From Thermoplasma sp. (lineage in GTDB: Archaea > Thermoplasmatota > Thermoplasmata > Thermoplasmatales > Thermoplasmataceae), in contig NZ_VYIJ01000001.1 in NCBI RefSeq assembly GCF_008709555.1, forward strand, positions 24,809 through 88,808: a stretch of DNA of 64,000 nt, written 5' to 3'. Shown piece by piece: positions 44,123 to 52,121 of this stretch. The position numbers and the translations under genes were made by a program. Positions within the stretch are counted from its first letter, which is position 1. Every line of letters begins with the position of its first letter. The notes under the pieces are model-generated. The model was not told the origin of the DNA, did not search any database, and saw only the letters and a list, made by a program, of their open reading frames with translations.

Positions 44123-45418
44123 TCCTTTCATGAATCGTTCTTCGATTTCAAAGGGCATGGATAGGTGTCTCCTTGCAACAACAGGAACATCGTATCTGCC
44201 AGGAGTTATGTTTCTCAGAACCTCCACGAAGTCCCTGGATCTGTACCTCTTCCCGCATCTCGGGCATCTAAAGTCATTGCGTCCCTTTGATACCGTACGG
44301 ATGCTGCATGATGAGCAGACCGGATTCTCCATGCGGTATACCCTTGCCACGGAATGCACAATCATCTTCTCCACGTTCAGGTTCCCGTTCACGTACGAAC
44401 CATAGAAGGTGACTAGGTCGCCGTTCTTCAGCTTTGAGAAAACGGAACGGAATTCCTTCGTTGGCTCGAAGGCGGCCGCAGTCAGGTATCTATCCCTGTA
44501 GGAGAATTTCAGGAAGTAATGCCCGCCGGGCACCGATATTGGGTCGGAAACCACGTATCCCCTGAGTGCATAGGAATGAAGTTCTTCGATCCTGTCTGGA
44601 TCCTTTATTATATGGTCGTCGGTCGCCTGATTCGTCCTGAATACTATGCGACCATCATGTTCAATCTCTCCAGCCTCGTTTATAGCATCCGAGGCTTCCA
44701 TAAGCGAATGCTGGTTGAAACCTCTTATACCGTAGATCACCGGCGTCTTTGGATGGGGAAAGATGGCGGCATACTCATTCCTTAGGTCAACGTTGTTGAA
44801 CGTCCCCTCAAAACCGTCGGCCATGGACGCCAGCCTCATCTCCTTTTCTTTATCCATGGGAACGGGTACCGGATACCTGTATTCCAGGATCTCATACGTG
44901 TATCTTTCAGATGGCCATGCGAGGGCAGCAGCCGACCCCACTATTCCATGCCCCTCCTTCATTTTGTAAAAGGACGCACCGGAATTCGTTATGAACCTTT
45001 CAGCTTCTGAAACTGGTATTTCCTCCTCAAGAGCCCTGCGGTAGAAGGATGTATCCAGCCTGTGATCCGAGATCACGATCCCGGGATGTGTGCTGGGGTA
45101 GTCCGCCACCGCATACTCTTCCACCAGGTTCTTCGCTATCTCCATGAGATCGAAAGTGTCAACGGTTCCGCTTTCTTCTTCATAGGACATCACGGGTTTA
45201 CCATGCACCTCTCCTATCTTCTGCGATATTCCCCTACCGTGGCCCAGCCTCAACACGACTGCTCCGTTCCCCCGCGTCTTGAACCTTATGTTCGGGTTGA
45301 GTCTCACAAGGTATGGATTACCTATGAGATCCAGTTTCGACTCCTCTATCATCCGCATTACCAGGTAGGTTGTGCACATACGGTCAGGAGAATCGGTATC
45401 GTCAATGGCGATAAACAT
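44096..45418 (-). CDS. tiaS: tRNA(Ile2) 2-agmatinylcytidine synthetase TiaS
   Basis: Replaces the C2 oxo group of cytidine 34 in tRNA-Ile(CAU) with agmatine so that it reads AUA. 440 residues beginning MFIAIDDTDSPDRMCTTYL, the TiaS signature, followed by the catalytic/THUMP-like region, an OB-fold (DLVTFYGSYVNGNLNVEKM) and a C-terminal zinc ribbon (CSSC…CPRC). Essential for a genome with heavy ATA use such as this one. It ends 3 bases before... the uppS stop lies just upstream on the same strand, so the two may be co-transcribed. Confidence 0.95.
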   Translation of the reverse strand: MFIAIDDTDSPDRMCTTYLVMRMIEESKLDLIGNPYLVRLNPNIRFKTRGNGAVVLRLGHGRGISQKIGEVHGKPVMSYEEESGTVDTFDLMEIAKNLVEEYAVADYPSTHPGIVISDHRLDTSFYRRALEEEIPVSEAERFITNSGASFYKMKEGHGIVGSAAALAWPSERYTYEILEYRYPVPVPMDKEKEMRLASMADGFEGTFNNVDLRNEYAAIFPHPKTPVIYGIRGFNQHSLMEASDAINEAGEIEHDGRIVFRTNQATDDHIIKDPDRIEELHSYALRGYVVSDPISVPGGHYFLKFSYRDRYLTAAAFEPTKEFRSVFSKLKNGDLVTFYGSYVNGNLNVEKMIVHSVARVYRMENPVCSSCSIRTVSKGRNDFRCPRCGKRYRSRDFVEVLRNITPGRYDVPVVARRHLSMPFEIEERFMKGSVPDQIEE

Positions 45419-45421
45419 ACA

Positions 45422-46198
45422 CTACCTCCCGAACCTCCTCTGCCTCCTCTGGTACGAGTATATCGCCCTGAGAAAGTCAAGCTTCGAGAATTCAGGCCAG
45501 TATACATCAGAAAAATATAGCTCGGAATAGGCACTCTGCCATAGAAGGAAGTTGGATATTCTCTCCTCACCGCTTGTCCTCAGTATGAGATCCGGATCCG
45601 GTATCCTCCCGTCATACAGGTAGGCCCTGAACTTGTTCTCATCCAGTTCGTCTATATTGATCTTACCGGCCATGGCATCCTTAGTTATTCTCTTTATGGC
45701 ATCAAGGATCTCCTCCCTGCCGCCATAGCCAATGGCGAGATTTAGCTGGTAATTGCTGAAATTCCTCGTGGTCTCCTCGACGACGTGTATGGTCTGCCTC
45801 AGATAGGCAGGAAGTATGGACAGGTTCCCTATCACCCTGACGTTTATCTTGTTTTTGTAGACACGTTCATCTCTGAGAAGGGATTTGAAGGCGTTATCTA
45901 TGAGATGAAAAAGGAAATCGACCTCCTCAGCATTTCTGTGGAAGTTCTCGGTTGAGAAGGCGTAGAACGTTACGATACGTATATCGAGTTCCATGCACCA
46001 GTCCACGACCTCCTCAACCTTCTCCTTTCCCTTTACATGACCTTCATTTTCAGAGATACCCACATTCCTGGCGTACCTCCTGTTGCCATCGGTTATTATT
46101 CCGATATGGCGCGGTCTGGGATACTTCTTTACCTCATCCAGAAGAACATTCTCGTAGACCTTTGAGGCCAGATCCCCCAGTTTATTGGATACTCTCAT
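45422..46198 (-). CDS. uppS: Cis-polyprenyl diphosphate synthase (UppS)
   Basis: Makes the polyprenyl diphosphate used as lipid carrier for glycan and N-glycan assembly. 258 residues with HIGIITDGNRRYARNVG (catalytic Asp), GKEKVEEVVDWCMELDIR, VTFYAFSTENFHR, LNLAIGYGGREEI and PDPDLILRTSGEERISNFLLWQ. Product length is not predictable. It lies 3 bases upstream of tiaS in the same direction, so probably one operon. The carrier would serve glycosylation of proteins such as the giant surface protein. Confidence 0.94.
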   Translation of the reverse strand: MRVSNKLGDLASKVYENVLLDEVKKYPRPRHIGIITDGNRRYARNVGISENEGHVKGKEKVEEVVDWCMELDIRIVTFYAFSTENFHRNAEEVDFLFHLIDNAFKSLLRDERVYKNKINVRVIGNLSILPAYLRQTIHVVEETTRNFSNYQLNLAIGYGGREEILDAIKRITKDAMAGKINIDELDENKFRAYLYDGRIPDPDLILRTSGEERISNFLLWQSAYSELYFSDVYWPEFSKLDFLRAIYSYQRRQRRFGR

Positions 46199-46263
46199 GA
46201 ACAGCGATTATGATCATAAACGACTATATAGGATTATGTGAAATTCAAAAAAAGAAGGTAGGA

Positions 46264-46725
46264 TTACTCCTGTACGATCTCATCCACAAACGTTGATATC
46301 TTTATGACGGTGGTCTTTTTAACCGTTTTTGGTATCCTGAGGATCTTCACGCCGTCGATGAAGGCAACGTATTTCGAGAATTCCTCATCCGTGATATTGC
46401 GGAAGATCAGCTCGTCTATGTTCCTGAAGGCAACCTTCTGTCCCAGATCCTTAAGATCGTCCGCTGTGATCTCTAGCTTCTTGAAGTTGTCTATGTATCT
46501 CGGTAGTGCACCCTTTGCGCCCTCGATGAAGCTCTGGGATATGTTTCTTACCCCCTCTACTGTCCCAAGGAATGTCCTGTAGGCATCGTTGGTGATCTCG
46601 CCTATGGTCTTTCCGGTGTGCTTCGCAAGCTCGCTCACGTTTCTGTAGACATCATCCCTGATGCCCTTGACCGATATGGTTATTTTCTTTGTTTCTTCCT
46701 CATCCCTCTTTTCCTTTTCAACCAT
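46264..46725 (-). CDS. Putative ribbon-helix-helix-type regulator
   Basis: A 153-residue protein. After a charged start, KITISVKGIRDDVYRNVSEL and AKHTGKTIGEITNDAYRTFL look like an RHH DNA-binding unit (strand, two helices). A basic/hydrophobic C-terminal part follows (FIDGVKILRIPKTVKK). The upstream region holds three copies of a TTACCAGTAA element bracketing the TATA box (46745-46754, 25 bases before the ATG), which suggests autoregulation. It is divergent from an operon with a wHTH sensor. Confidence 0.65.
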   Translation of the reverse strand: MVEKEKRDEEETKKITISVKGIRDDVYRNVSELAKHTGKTIGEITNDAYRTFLGTVEGVRNISQSFIEGAKGALPRYIDNFKKLEITADDLKDLGQKVAFRNIDELIFRNITDEEFSKYVAFIDGVKILRIPKTVKKTTVIKISTFVDEIVQE

Positions 46726-46735
46726 AATTCAATAT

Positions 46736-46783
46736 GGTTTACCAGTATATAAGCTTACTGGTAATTTGGATTACCAGTAAACC
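46736..46783. promoter_or_regulatory. Three phased operator repeats between divergent genes
   Basis: TTACCAGTAT at 46739-46748, TTACTGGTAA at 46755-46764 (the same element inverted) and TTACCAGTAA at 46771-46780, each starting exactly 16 bases after the last. The first overlaps the minus-strand TATA box TATATAAGC. A repressor covering these would shut off the gene at 46725 and possibly the divergent operon. Confidence 0.65.
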
Positions 46784-46799
46784 GGAGATGTGAGAATGG

Positions 46800-46806
46800 T
46801 TATATG
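46800..46806 (+). promoter_or_regulatory. TATA box for the 46829 operon
   Basis: TTATATG centred 26 bases before the ATG at 46829. It supports that internal start. Confidence 0.4.
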
Positions 46807-46828
46807 CCATGCTTCTGTTAACCTGGAT

Positions 46829-47224
46829 ATGAAATATGCGATTAGAGAGTACAAAGGAAAGAAGGTGGATCTTGCAAAACTCGCAAAGACCATAGAGGAT
46901 TACTTCAAGGAGGAGAATTTTATCACGCAGTCCAACCAGCACCCAGATGGGTATCTCATACAGGCGAAGAAAGGTGGTATCTTTCGGACGATCTTGGGCA
47001 TGGATCGCGCCTTCACCATAATAATATCCGGATCGCCGTCTGATTTCCGCATCCAGATTGGCCTTGGCAAGTGGCTTCAGGATCTGGGCGTTGCCGCGAT
47101 TGAAGCGTTCTTCATAACGCCGGTGGTAGCCTTCATCGAGGTTCCAGAGTCGCTCTGGTCATTCGAGCTCGAGCATGCTCTCTGGCAGTTCATAGAGACG
47201 CAGATAAACCTCGGCATACAGTAA
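46829..47224 (+). CDS. Conserved hypothetical protein, 131 residues
   Basis: Starts MKYAIREYKGKKVDLAKLAK. The N-terminal two thirds are a mixed alpha/beta domain with a hydrophobic IIISGSPSDFRIQIGLGKWL segment, followed by GVAAIEAFFITPVVAFIEVP and an aromatic-rich ending. No motif I can name. The stop overlaps the ATG of the next gene (TAATG), so the two are translationally coupled. The position suggests a partner of the wHTH/substrate-binding regulator. Confidence 0.65.
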   Translation: MKYAIREYKGKKVDLAKLAKTIEDYFKEENFITQSNQHPDGYLIQAKKGGIFRTILGMDRAFTIIISGSPSDFRIQIGLGKWLQDLGVAAIEAFFITPVVAFIEVPESLWSFELEHALWQFIETQINLGIQ

Positions 47225-48204
47225 TGTCCCTCAGAGACCTGATCATCCGGGAGCTGAAGAAGAGGCAATCCGTGGGCATGGACCAGTACGAGATAGAGGA
47301 ATTGATGGGTTTTTCTAAGTCCACGGCCTCGGAGACACTGTCGAAGCTGGAATCTGAAGGATTGATAGTCCGGCAGGAAACGGCTGGGCGATCGAAAAGG
47401 GTCTGGCTCAGGGAGTATTTCCCATACCGTGATCCGGGGATGATAAGGATAGGCTGCCTCAGATCCACGGAGTATGCAAAATTCCTCAGCGTAGCCATGG
47501 ACTATGGCGAAAAAAAGGGCCTTAAGATAAGTGTGAGATTCTATGACGAGGCAACCGAGATACTGCAGGATCTCGCATCAGGCACCCTTGAATTCGGCCT
47601 TGCACCAATATTCACGGAAACACTGTTTGCCCTTTCCAGCCATGAGATCGTCATAGTCGCGCCGGTGGCATCCGGCGGTTCCGGCATATTTGAAAATCAA
47701 TCAGCTGCAAACGACCTGGTGGCAACGAGCGAATCGACCTCAATGATGCTTCTTGCCAGGGAATTTCAGAAGAAGCGTCGAGACGTGAAGATAACTGTGT
47801 TCAGCGATCCCATAAGGGCGAGAAAAAATTTCCAGAATGGCGATTTCAGGTATATTGCAATATGGGAACCCTATGCATCATTGATAGGCGGCAAAATGGT
47901 ATACGATTTTTCAGAACTCATGGATAGCTTTCCTTGCTGCGGCATAGCGGTATCATCGAATCGATCTGCCGATAAGGACATGAATAATCTGTTAAGGGCA
48001 TATGCGGATCAGAATGTGGAGATCAGGTCTGACGTTATAGATATGCTATCAAGGGCAACGAGATGTGGTAAGAGGGCGGTGCGTAATAGCATAAGCAGCT
48101 ATAATTTTCAGCTGAAATATGACATGCAGACTGTGGTTAAATATATGGATTTCATAGGATATCCGGTTGCGGACGATGCTATTAAAAAAGTATTTTTACT
48201 ATAA
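47224..48204 (+). CDS. wHTH regulator fused to a substrate-binding-protein-like domain
   Basis: 326 residues. Residues 1-70 form a MarR/TrmB-type winged helix (YEIEELMGFSKSTASETLSKLESEGLI…). From about 75 there is a periplasmic-binding-protein-like domain of NMT1/SsuA character (IRIGCLRSTEYAKFL, TLEFGLAPIFTETLFAL, ATSESTSMMLLAREF). No signal peptide, so it is cytoplasmic. Probably a one-component sensor whose binding domain captures a small ligand. Ligand and targets unknown. Confidence 0.75.
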   Translation: MSLRDLIIRELKKRQSVGMDQYEIEELMGFSKSTASETLSKLESEGLIVRQETAGRSKRVWLREYFPYRDPGMIRIGCLRSTEYAKFLSVAMDYGEKKGLKISVRFYDEATEILQDLASGTLEFGLAPIFTETLFALSSHEIVIVAPVASGGSGIFENQSAANDLVATSESTSMMLLAREFQKKRRDVKITVFSDPIRARKNFQNGDFRYIAIWEPYASLIGGKMVYDFSELMDSFPCCGIAVSSNRSADKDMNNLLRAYADQNVEIRSDVIDMLSRATRCGKRAVRNSISSYNFQLKYDMQTVVKYMDFIGYPVADDAIKKVFLL

Positions 48205-48253
48205 AAATGAAATTATTACCATGCAATTGCAAAAATTTATATTCGATTATTGT

Positions 48254-48268
48254 CTATGTCAGACATAG
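48254..48268. promoter_or_regulatory. Perfect 7-1-7 palindrome at the RHH gene start
   Basis: CTATGTCAGACATAG, a perfect inverted repeat with one-base centre. It lies just downstream of the TATA-like AAATTTATATT (48233-48243), over the predicted transcription start, and next to a GGAGGT ribosome site at 48268-48273. It has the size and place expected for an RHH operator. Confidence 0.6.
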
Positions 48269-48612
48269 GAGGTAAAGATAGGTTGAATGACGAAAAGAGG
48301 GTCACGGTCAGGCTGTCCAGGTCAATGGTAGACGAAATGGAGAGTCTGGTGAACAGGGATGAATACGAGAGCGTTTCTGATCTCGTCAGGAAGGCTGTTG
48401 CAGCATTGCTTGAGTCACGTGGCGTCAACAGCGACTTCGTACCGGTACAGATACTTGTTCCAAAGAACCTCGTTGAAAAGTTGGGCAAGGATTCAACAAG
48501 ACCTGTCAATCTTAGCCTCGACGAACTCTCGTCCCTCATACTCGATAGGATAAACGGTCTGACGGTGAGGGAGACGATAAAGAAAATAGTGCACGAAGAA
48601 AACATTAAATAA
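48256..48612 (+). CDS. Ribbon-helix-helix (CopG/MetJ-type) transcription regulator
   Basis: 118 residues from the ATG, or 109 from a TTG at 48283. The RHH unit is RVTVRLSRSMVDEMESLV…YESVSDLVRKAVAALLESR, followed by a C-terminal domain (VPVQILVPKNLVEKLG…). The ATG lies inside a palindrome at the predicted transcription start, while the TTG has GGAGGT nine bases ahead, so the shorter form (MNDEKRVTVRL) may be the true one. pheT follows after 22 bases, implying co-transcription and shared control. Confidence 0.8.
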   Translation: MSDIGGKDRLNDEKRVTVRLSRSMVDEMESLVNRDEYESVSDLVRKAVAALLESRGVNSDFVPVQILVPKNLVEKLGKDSTRPVNLSLDELSSLILDRINGLTVRETIKKIVHEENIK

Positions 48613-48634
48613 ATTCCTTGTCTAACGCACCTCG

Positions 48635-50266
48635 ATGGTTGTAATCAGGGCCCCTGTCGATGATCTGGAGAATAGATTTGGCAGGGAGATCGTTGATCTT
48701 ATATTTCGTTATGGTAGTGTGATAGGTTATTCCGTTGATCGGGATAAAGAGATAAAGATAGAGTTCAATCCAGACAGGCCGGATCTCTTTTCATTTCCCA
48801 CTCTTGTGAAACAGGTAAAGATATTCTTCTACGGAGACGTAGAAATACGGAAACCGCAATCGGTTGACGAATCCATAAGAGTATCGGTTTCACGGGGTGT
48901 TAGGGGCATCCGACCATATTTGTCAACATTTACAGCGGAAGGATCGTCCATAGGGGATTATTTTGACGATCTCATCGGATATCAGGAGGTTCTCCATGCG
49001 TCGATCGGGAAGGACAGATCGAAGATGGCCATCGGCATCCATGATCTGGAGAAGACCGGAAACAGAATATATTACACCACTGTGCGCAGAAATAAGGGGA
49101 TGCAGACCTATGATGGCATGGAGGGAACCGTTGAATACATAGTGAAGAACCACGAAAAGGGCTTTATATACGGTAAACTCCTGCCGAGTGATGAAAGATA
49201 CGTGGCGATAACGGACGCTGAAGGAAACATACTATCCCTGCCTCCGATCGTCAACAGCCATAGATCAAGAATAGATCGGGAGACAAAGAAGTTCTTCATA
49301 GATATAACAGGTACCGATATCAATTCAGTCAAGTTTGCACACCATCTTCTTTCAAATTTCTTCTCGAGTCTGAAATACAGGATAAGGGTACCGATTATTG
49401 AGGGCATTCCCTCTTCTGAGATCGAGAGCATAAGGTCGTTTGACTTCCGGTTAATCAGGCCGAGACGGAGAAACGTGGAGAGATTCCTTGGACAGAAGAT
49501 GGAGGATCAGGATATCATCGTGCACCTCAGGAGGATGGGATACGTTGCCGAACCTGGTTCTCCTGAGATAGCAGTTTACGTGCCAGGCTATCGTGTCGAC
49601 GTCATGGGTGAGATGGACATCATAGAGGACATATTGAAGTCAATAGGAATAGAGAACGTATCGGAAAAAAGGATATCCATAGGAAGATTTGGCAAGCCAT
49701 TCTACATGAACGAGGTCAAGAACCTCGTTAGGGATGTGATGATAGGCCTTGGTTTCCAGGAGGTGATGACCTTTGTATTGTCTCCCGCTTACTATATGGA
49801 AGGTTATACGGGGGGAACGAGGGTCCAGAACCCAAAGAGCGAGGATTACTCGGTGCTGAGGGATAAGATATACCCCGACCTCCTGGATCTACTGGCAAAG
49901 AACAAGAAAAATGGCCTTCCACAGAGGATATTCGAGATAGGCGAGAAGATGGTCGAAGGTAGGCAGAGGACCGCTCTGTCATGCGTCATAGCGGATACAA
50001 AATCAGAGTTCTCAACTGCGAAATCATACATGCAAGCATTCCTGATGAGGTTCACGAAGGAGAACGTCAACATAGTTCCGGAAGGCGTTTATGGTGCCAT
50101 TGACGGAAGATCTGGTTCCATAAGGATCGGGGAAAATAAAATCGGCGTAATTGGTGAGATACATCCGGCCGTTCTGGAGAGGTTCTCATTGGTTGTTCCT
50201 GTATCCTTCTTCGAGATAGATCTGGACATGCTTCAGCATGTTGAAAAGGATCAGACCCGCCTGTAA
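48635..50266 (+). CDS. pheT: Phenylalanyl-tRNA synthetase beta subunit
   Basis: The 543-residue beta subunit of the alpha2-beta2 PheRS. N-terminal archaeal-type domains, the B3/4 editing region (RSKMAIGIHDLEK…IEGTVEYIVKNHEKG) and the inactive class II-like core (VSEKRISIG…LGFQEVMTFVL…QNPKSEDYSVLRDKIYPDLLDLL) are all present. Archaeal beta subunits are shorter than bacterial ones and lack the EMAP and anticodon-binding domains, as seen here. pheS is not adjacent, which is unusual. Convergent with the carbonic-anhydrase-like gene, 16-base overlap. Confidence 0.94.
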   Translation: MVVIRAPVDDLENRFGREIVDLIFRYGSVIGYSVDRDKEIKIEFNPDRPDLFSFPTLVKQVKIFFYGDVEIRKPQSVDESIRVSVSRGVRGIRPYLSTFTAEGSSIGDYFDDLIGYQEVLHASIGKDRSKMAIGIHDLEKTGNRIYYTTVRRNKGMQTYDGMEGTVEYIVKNHEKGFIYGKLLPSDERYVAITDAEGNILSLPPIVNSHRSRIDRETKKFFIDITGTDINSVKFAHHLLSNFFSSLKYRIRVPIIEGIPSSEIESIRSFDFRLIRPRRRNVERFLGQKMEDQDIIVHLRRMGYVAEPGSPEIAVYVPGYRVDVMGEMDIIEDILKSIGIENVSEKRISIGRFGKPFYMNEVKNLVRDVMIGLGFQEVMTFVLSPAYYMEGYTGGTRVQNPKSEDYSVLRDKIYPDLLDLLAKNKKNGLPQRIFEIGEKMVEGRQRTALSCVIADTKSEFSTAKSYMQAFLMRFTKENVNIVPEGVYGAIDGRSGSIRIGENKIGVIGEIHPAVLERFSLVVPVSFFEIDLDMLQHVEKDQTRL

Positions 50267-50772
50267 CGATCAAGCTTTCCGCTCATGTGCAGTTCCTTGA
50301 GCTTGAGATAATCCTCTGCGTTTGCCTTGATATACGCCATCTGATCCTTGTTAACCTTGACTACCTTTGCTGGAACGCCGAGAATCAGAGAATATTCCTC
50401 TGATTCAAAATTCTGCGTCACGACTGCGCCGGCCCCAACTATGGAACCAGTTTTAACGTGCGATCCATTCATCAGTATTGCACCCATGCCTATGAGTACG
50501 TAATCGTCAACGGTGCACCCATGCACAACGGCATTGTGCCCTATGGAGACGTTCTTTCCTATTTTAGTAGGAAATCCTGTATCGGTATGTATCGTAACGT
50601 TATCCTGCACGTTGGTGTTGTCGCCGATGGTTATGGAGTCCATATCCGCTCTGATTACCGTACCATCAAAAATTGAAACGTTATCGCCGATTTCCACGTC
50701 GCCTATTATGACAGCAGTTTCAGCGATGTAGACATTCTTTCCGATCTTCATGTCTGGATATTCGTTCATCAT
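50251..50772 (-). CDS. Gamma-class carbonic anhydrase-like left-handed beta-helix protein
   Basis: 173 residues of hexapeptide repeats (left-handed beta helix) ending in a C-terminal helix. The three zinc histidines of the gamma-carbonic-anhydrase family are present: H62 in VTIHTD, H79 and H84 in IGHNAVVHGC. Activity is plausible, but the family includes PaaY/CaiE-like proteins with other or no known activity, and the acidic proton-shuttle loop of methanogen Cam is not evident. Monocistronic. Confidence 0.85.
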   Translation of the reverse strand: MMNEYPDMKIGKNVYIAETAVIIGDVEIGDNVSIFDGTVIRADMDSITIGDNTNVQDNVTIHTDTGFPTKIGKNVSIGHNAVVHGCTVDDYVLIGMGAILMNGSHVKTGSIVGAGAVVTQNFESEEYSLILGVPAKVVKVNKDQMAYIKANAEDYLKLKELHMSGKLDRYRRV

Positions 50773-50837
50773 TTTTAGACTTCTGCAGTTCTGTTTTACC
50801 TACATAATAGTGTACGATAATCTCTGCAAAAAAGAAG

Positions 50838-50847
50838 TATATTTATA
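50838..50847 (+). promoter_or_regulatory. TATA box of the archaellum operon
   Basis: TATATTTATA, predicting transcription from about 50869, six bases before the flaB ATG. A GAGGTG at 50865-50870 precedes the start codon. Confidence 0.5.
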
Positions 50848-50874
50848 CCTCTGATCGAATGGATGAGGTGCTAG

Positions 50875-51618
50875 ATGAATAAGCTCTTAAGGAAAGTGCG
50901 AAAGGTGTTCAGCCTTAAGGCAGATAACAAGGCTGAAACTGGGATAGGCACACTGATCGTTTTTATAGCCATGGTTCTCGTGGCTGCAGTGGCTGCTACT
51001 GTCCTAATACACACCGCAGGAACTCTGCAACAGAAGGCAACGAGCACGGGCTCGCAGACGACGCAGCAGGTATCTACAGGCATTCAGGTTAACAGCATAT
51101 TCGGGCTGGACTCGGACAAGGCTGTACCAACGCACGGAGTCATTGAATGGATGGCTATACAGATATCAGTTACCGCAGGTAGTTCATCGATAAACCTTGC
51201 GAACGTAACCATATCTCTTACATACCATGGAGTATCGGCTTCTCTGACATACGTTGGCTATGAGAATATAAGCGTTACATCGGCTAAGGACTTCGTGTAC
51301 GGGTTCAACTCAGCAGTTGGCGGAACTAACAACGTGTTCAACACATCCTACTTCAGCACAATAAATGGAACGACCAATGGATCAAAACACTTTGCCATAC
51401 TCGTACTCAGCGATCCTACCAACTCACTGACAGCTCAGTATCCAGTGATATCATACCAGGACCAGGTAGATCTACTAGTCAACGTCAGTGCAGTGTTTGG
51501 AGGAATATCTGAGGGCCAGGCGGTAGTCGGTCAGGTACAGGCTCCAGTTGGATCTCCAGGTGTGATACAGTTTACTGCGCCAGAATCCTTCGTTTCGGAT
51601 GTGATACAGCTTCAATAA
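50875..51618 (+). CDS. flaB: Archaellin (archaellum filament protein)
   Basis: 247-residue filament subunit. The class III signal peptide MNKLLRKVRKVFSLKADNKA-ETG is cut by the FlaK peptidase before IGTLIVFIAMVLVAAVAATV, the helix that forms the filament core. The remainder is a Ser/Thr/Asn-rich beta head with several N-glycosylation sequons (NVTISL, NGTTNGS). It is the first gene of the archaellum cluster and is followed by a terminator-like hairpin before flaC. flaK itself is not in this window. Confidence 0.97.
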   Translation: MNKLLRKVRKVFSLKADNKAETGIGTLIVFIAMVLVAAVAATVLIHTAGTLQQKATSTGSQTTQQVSTGIQVNSIFGLDSDKAVPTHGVIEWMAIQISVTAGSSSINLANVTISLTYHGVSASLTYVGYENISVTSAKDFVYGFNSAVGGTNNVFNTSYFSTINGTTNGSKHFAILVLSDPTNSLTAQYPVISYQDQVDLLVNVSAVFGGISEGQAVVGQVQAPVGSPGVIQFTAPESFVSDVIQLQ

Positions 51619-51642
51619 ATATAAGTTGAAGCTGTATTATAT
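51604..51642 (+). terminator. Hairpin terminator/attenuator after flaB
   Basis: Perfect 11-bp inverted repeat ATACAGCTTCA (51604-51614) and TGAAGCTGTAT (51627-51637) with a 12-base loop, followed by TATATTTTT. It overlaps the flaB stop codon. A partial terminator here would give more filament transcript than motor transcript. Confidence 0.7.
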
Positions 51643-51656
51643 TTTTAGTGACAGCT

Positions 51657-52121
51657 ATGGGTCTCTTGGACAATGTAAAGAAAATGGTTAAAAAGGAGGC
51701 CACAGAAACCCCTCAGCAGACCAGTGATGACCAGAAGCAGGTACAGTCCATACACGTGACCAATGGAATAGATCCGAAGGTCATAGACGCGATGAATGAG
51801 AGGATGACCAAGATCGAGAATGATCTGGGAAGGATCACAGGAGAGATGGAAGGCCAAAAGAAAACTCTCAACGATATAAAGAACGAACTTGAAGGAATAA
51901 AGGAGAATGTGAAGATGGTCGTCTCACTCTACGAACTGGTTTCACGCGATTTCAACCCCTTCATGGACAAGACGCCGGAGGAGATACGGGGAATCACGGA
52001 TACTCTGGCGGATCAGGTTAACAACGTGAAGCAGTTGGTGGAAGCCGCAATAAAGGATCTAAGAGAGCTGTATGGCGTACCTGACATAGACCAGTTCATA
52101 CAGATGGAGGAGAAAAAATGA
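51657..52121 (+). CDS. flaC: Archaellum cytosolic ring protein FlaC
   Basis: 154 residues, coiled-coil (about 45-100: heptads in MTKIENDLGRITGEMEGQKK) with a FlaC/FlaD-family C-terminus (FNPFMDKTPE). It is part of the switch/chemotaxis-coupling ring around the motor in euryarchaea. The start MGLLDNVKKMV was chosen over a GTG three codons earlier. It overlaps flaD by 4 bases (ATGA). Confidence 0.87.
   Translation: MGLLDNVKKMVKKEATETPQQTSDDQKQVQSIHVTNGIDPKVIDAMNERMTKIENDLGRITGEMEGQKKTLNDIKNELEGIKENVKMVVSLYELVSRDFNPFMDKTPEEIRGITDTLADQVNNVKQLVEAAIKDLRELYGVPDIDQFIQMEEKK

Noticed and set aside
44130-44969. Plus-strand open frames opposite tiaS
   Set aside because: They are antisense shadows of a confidently identified gene, with no plausible protein features.
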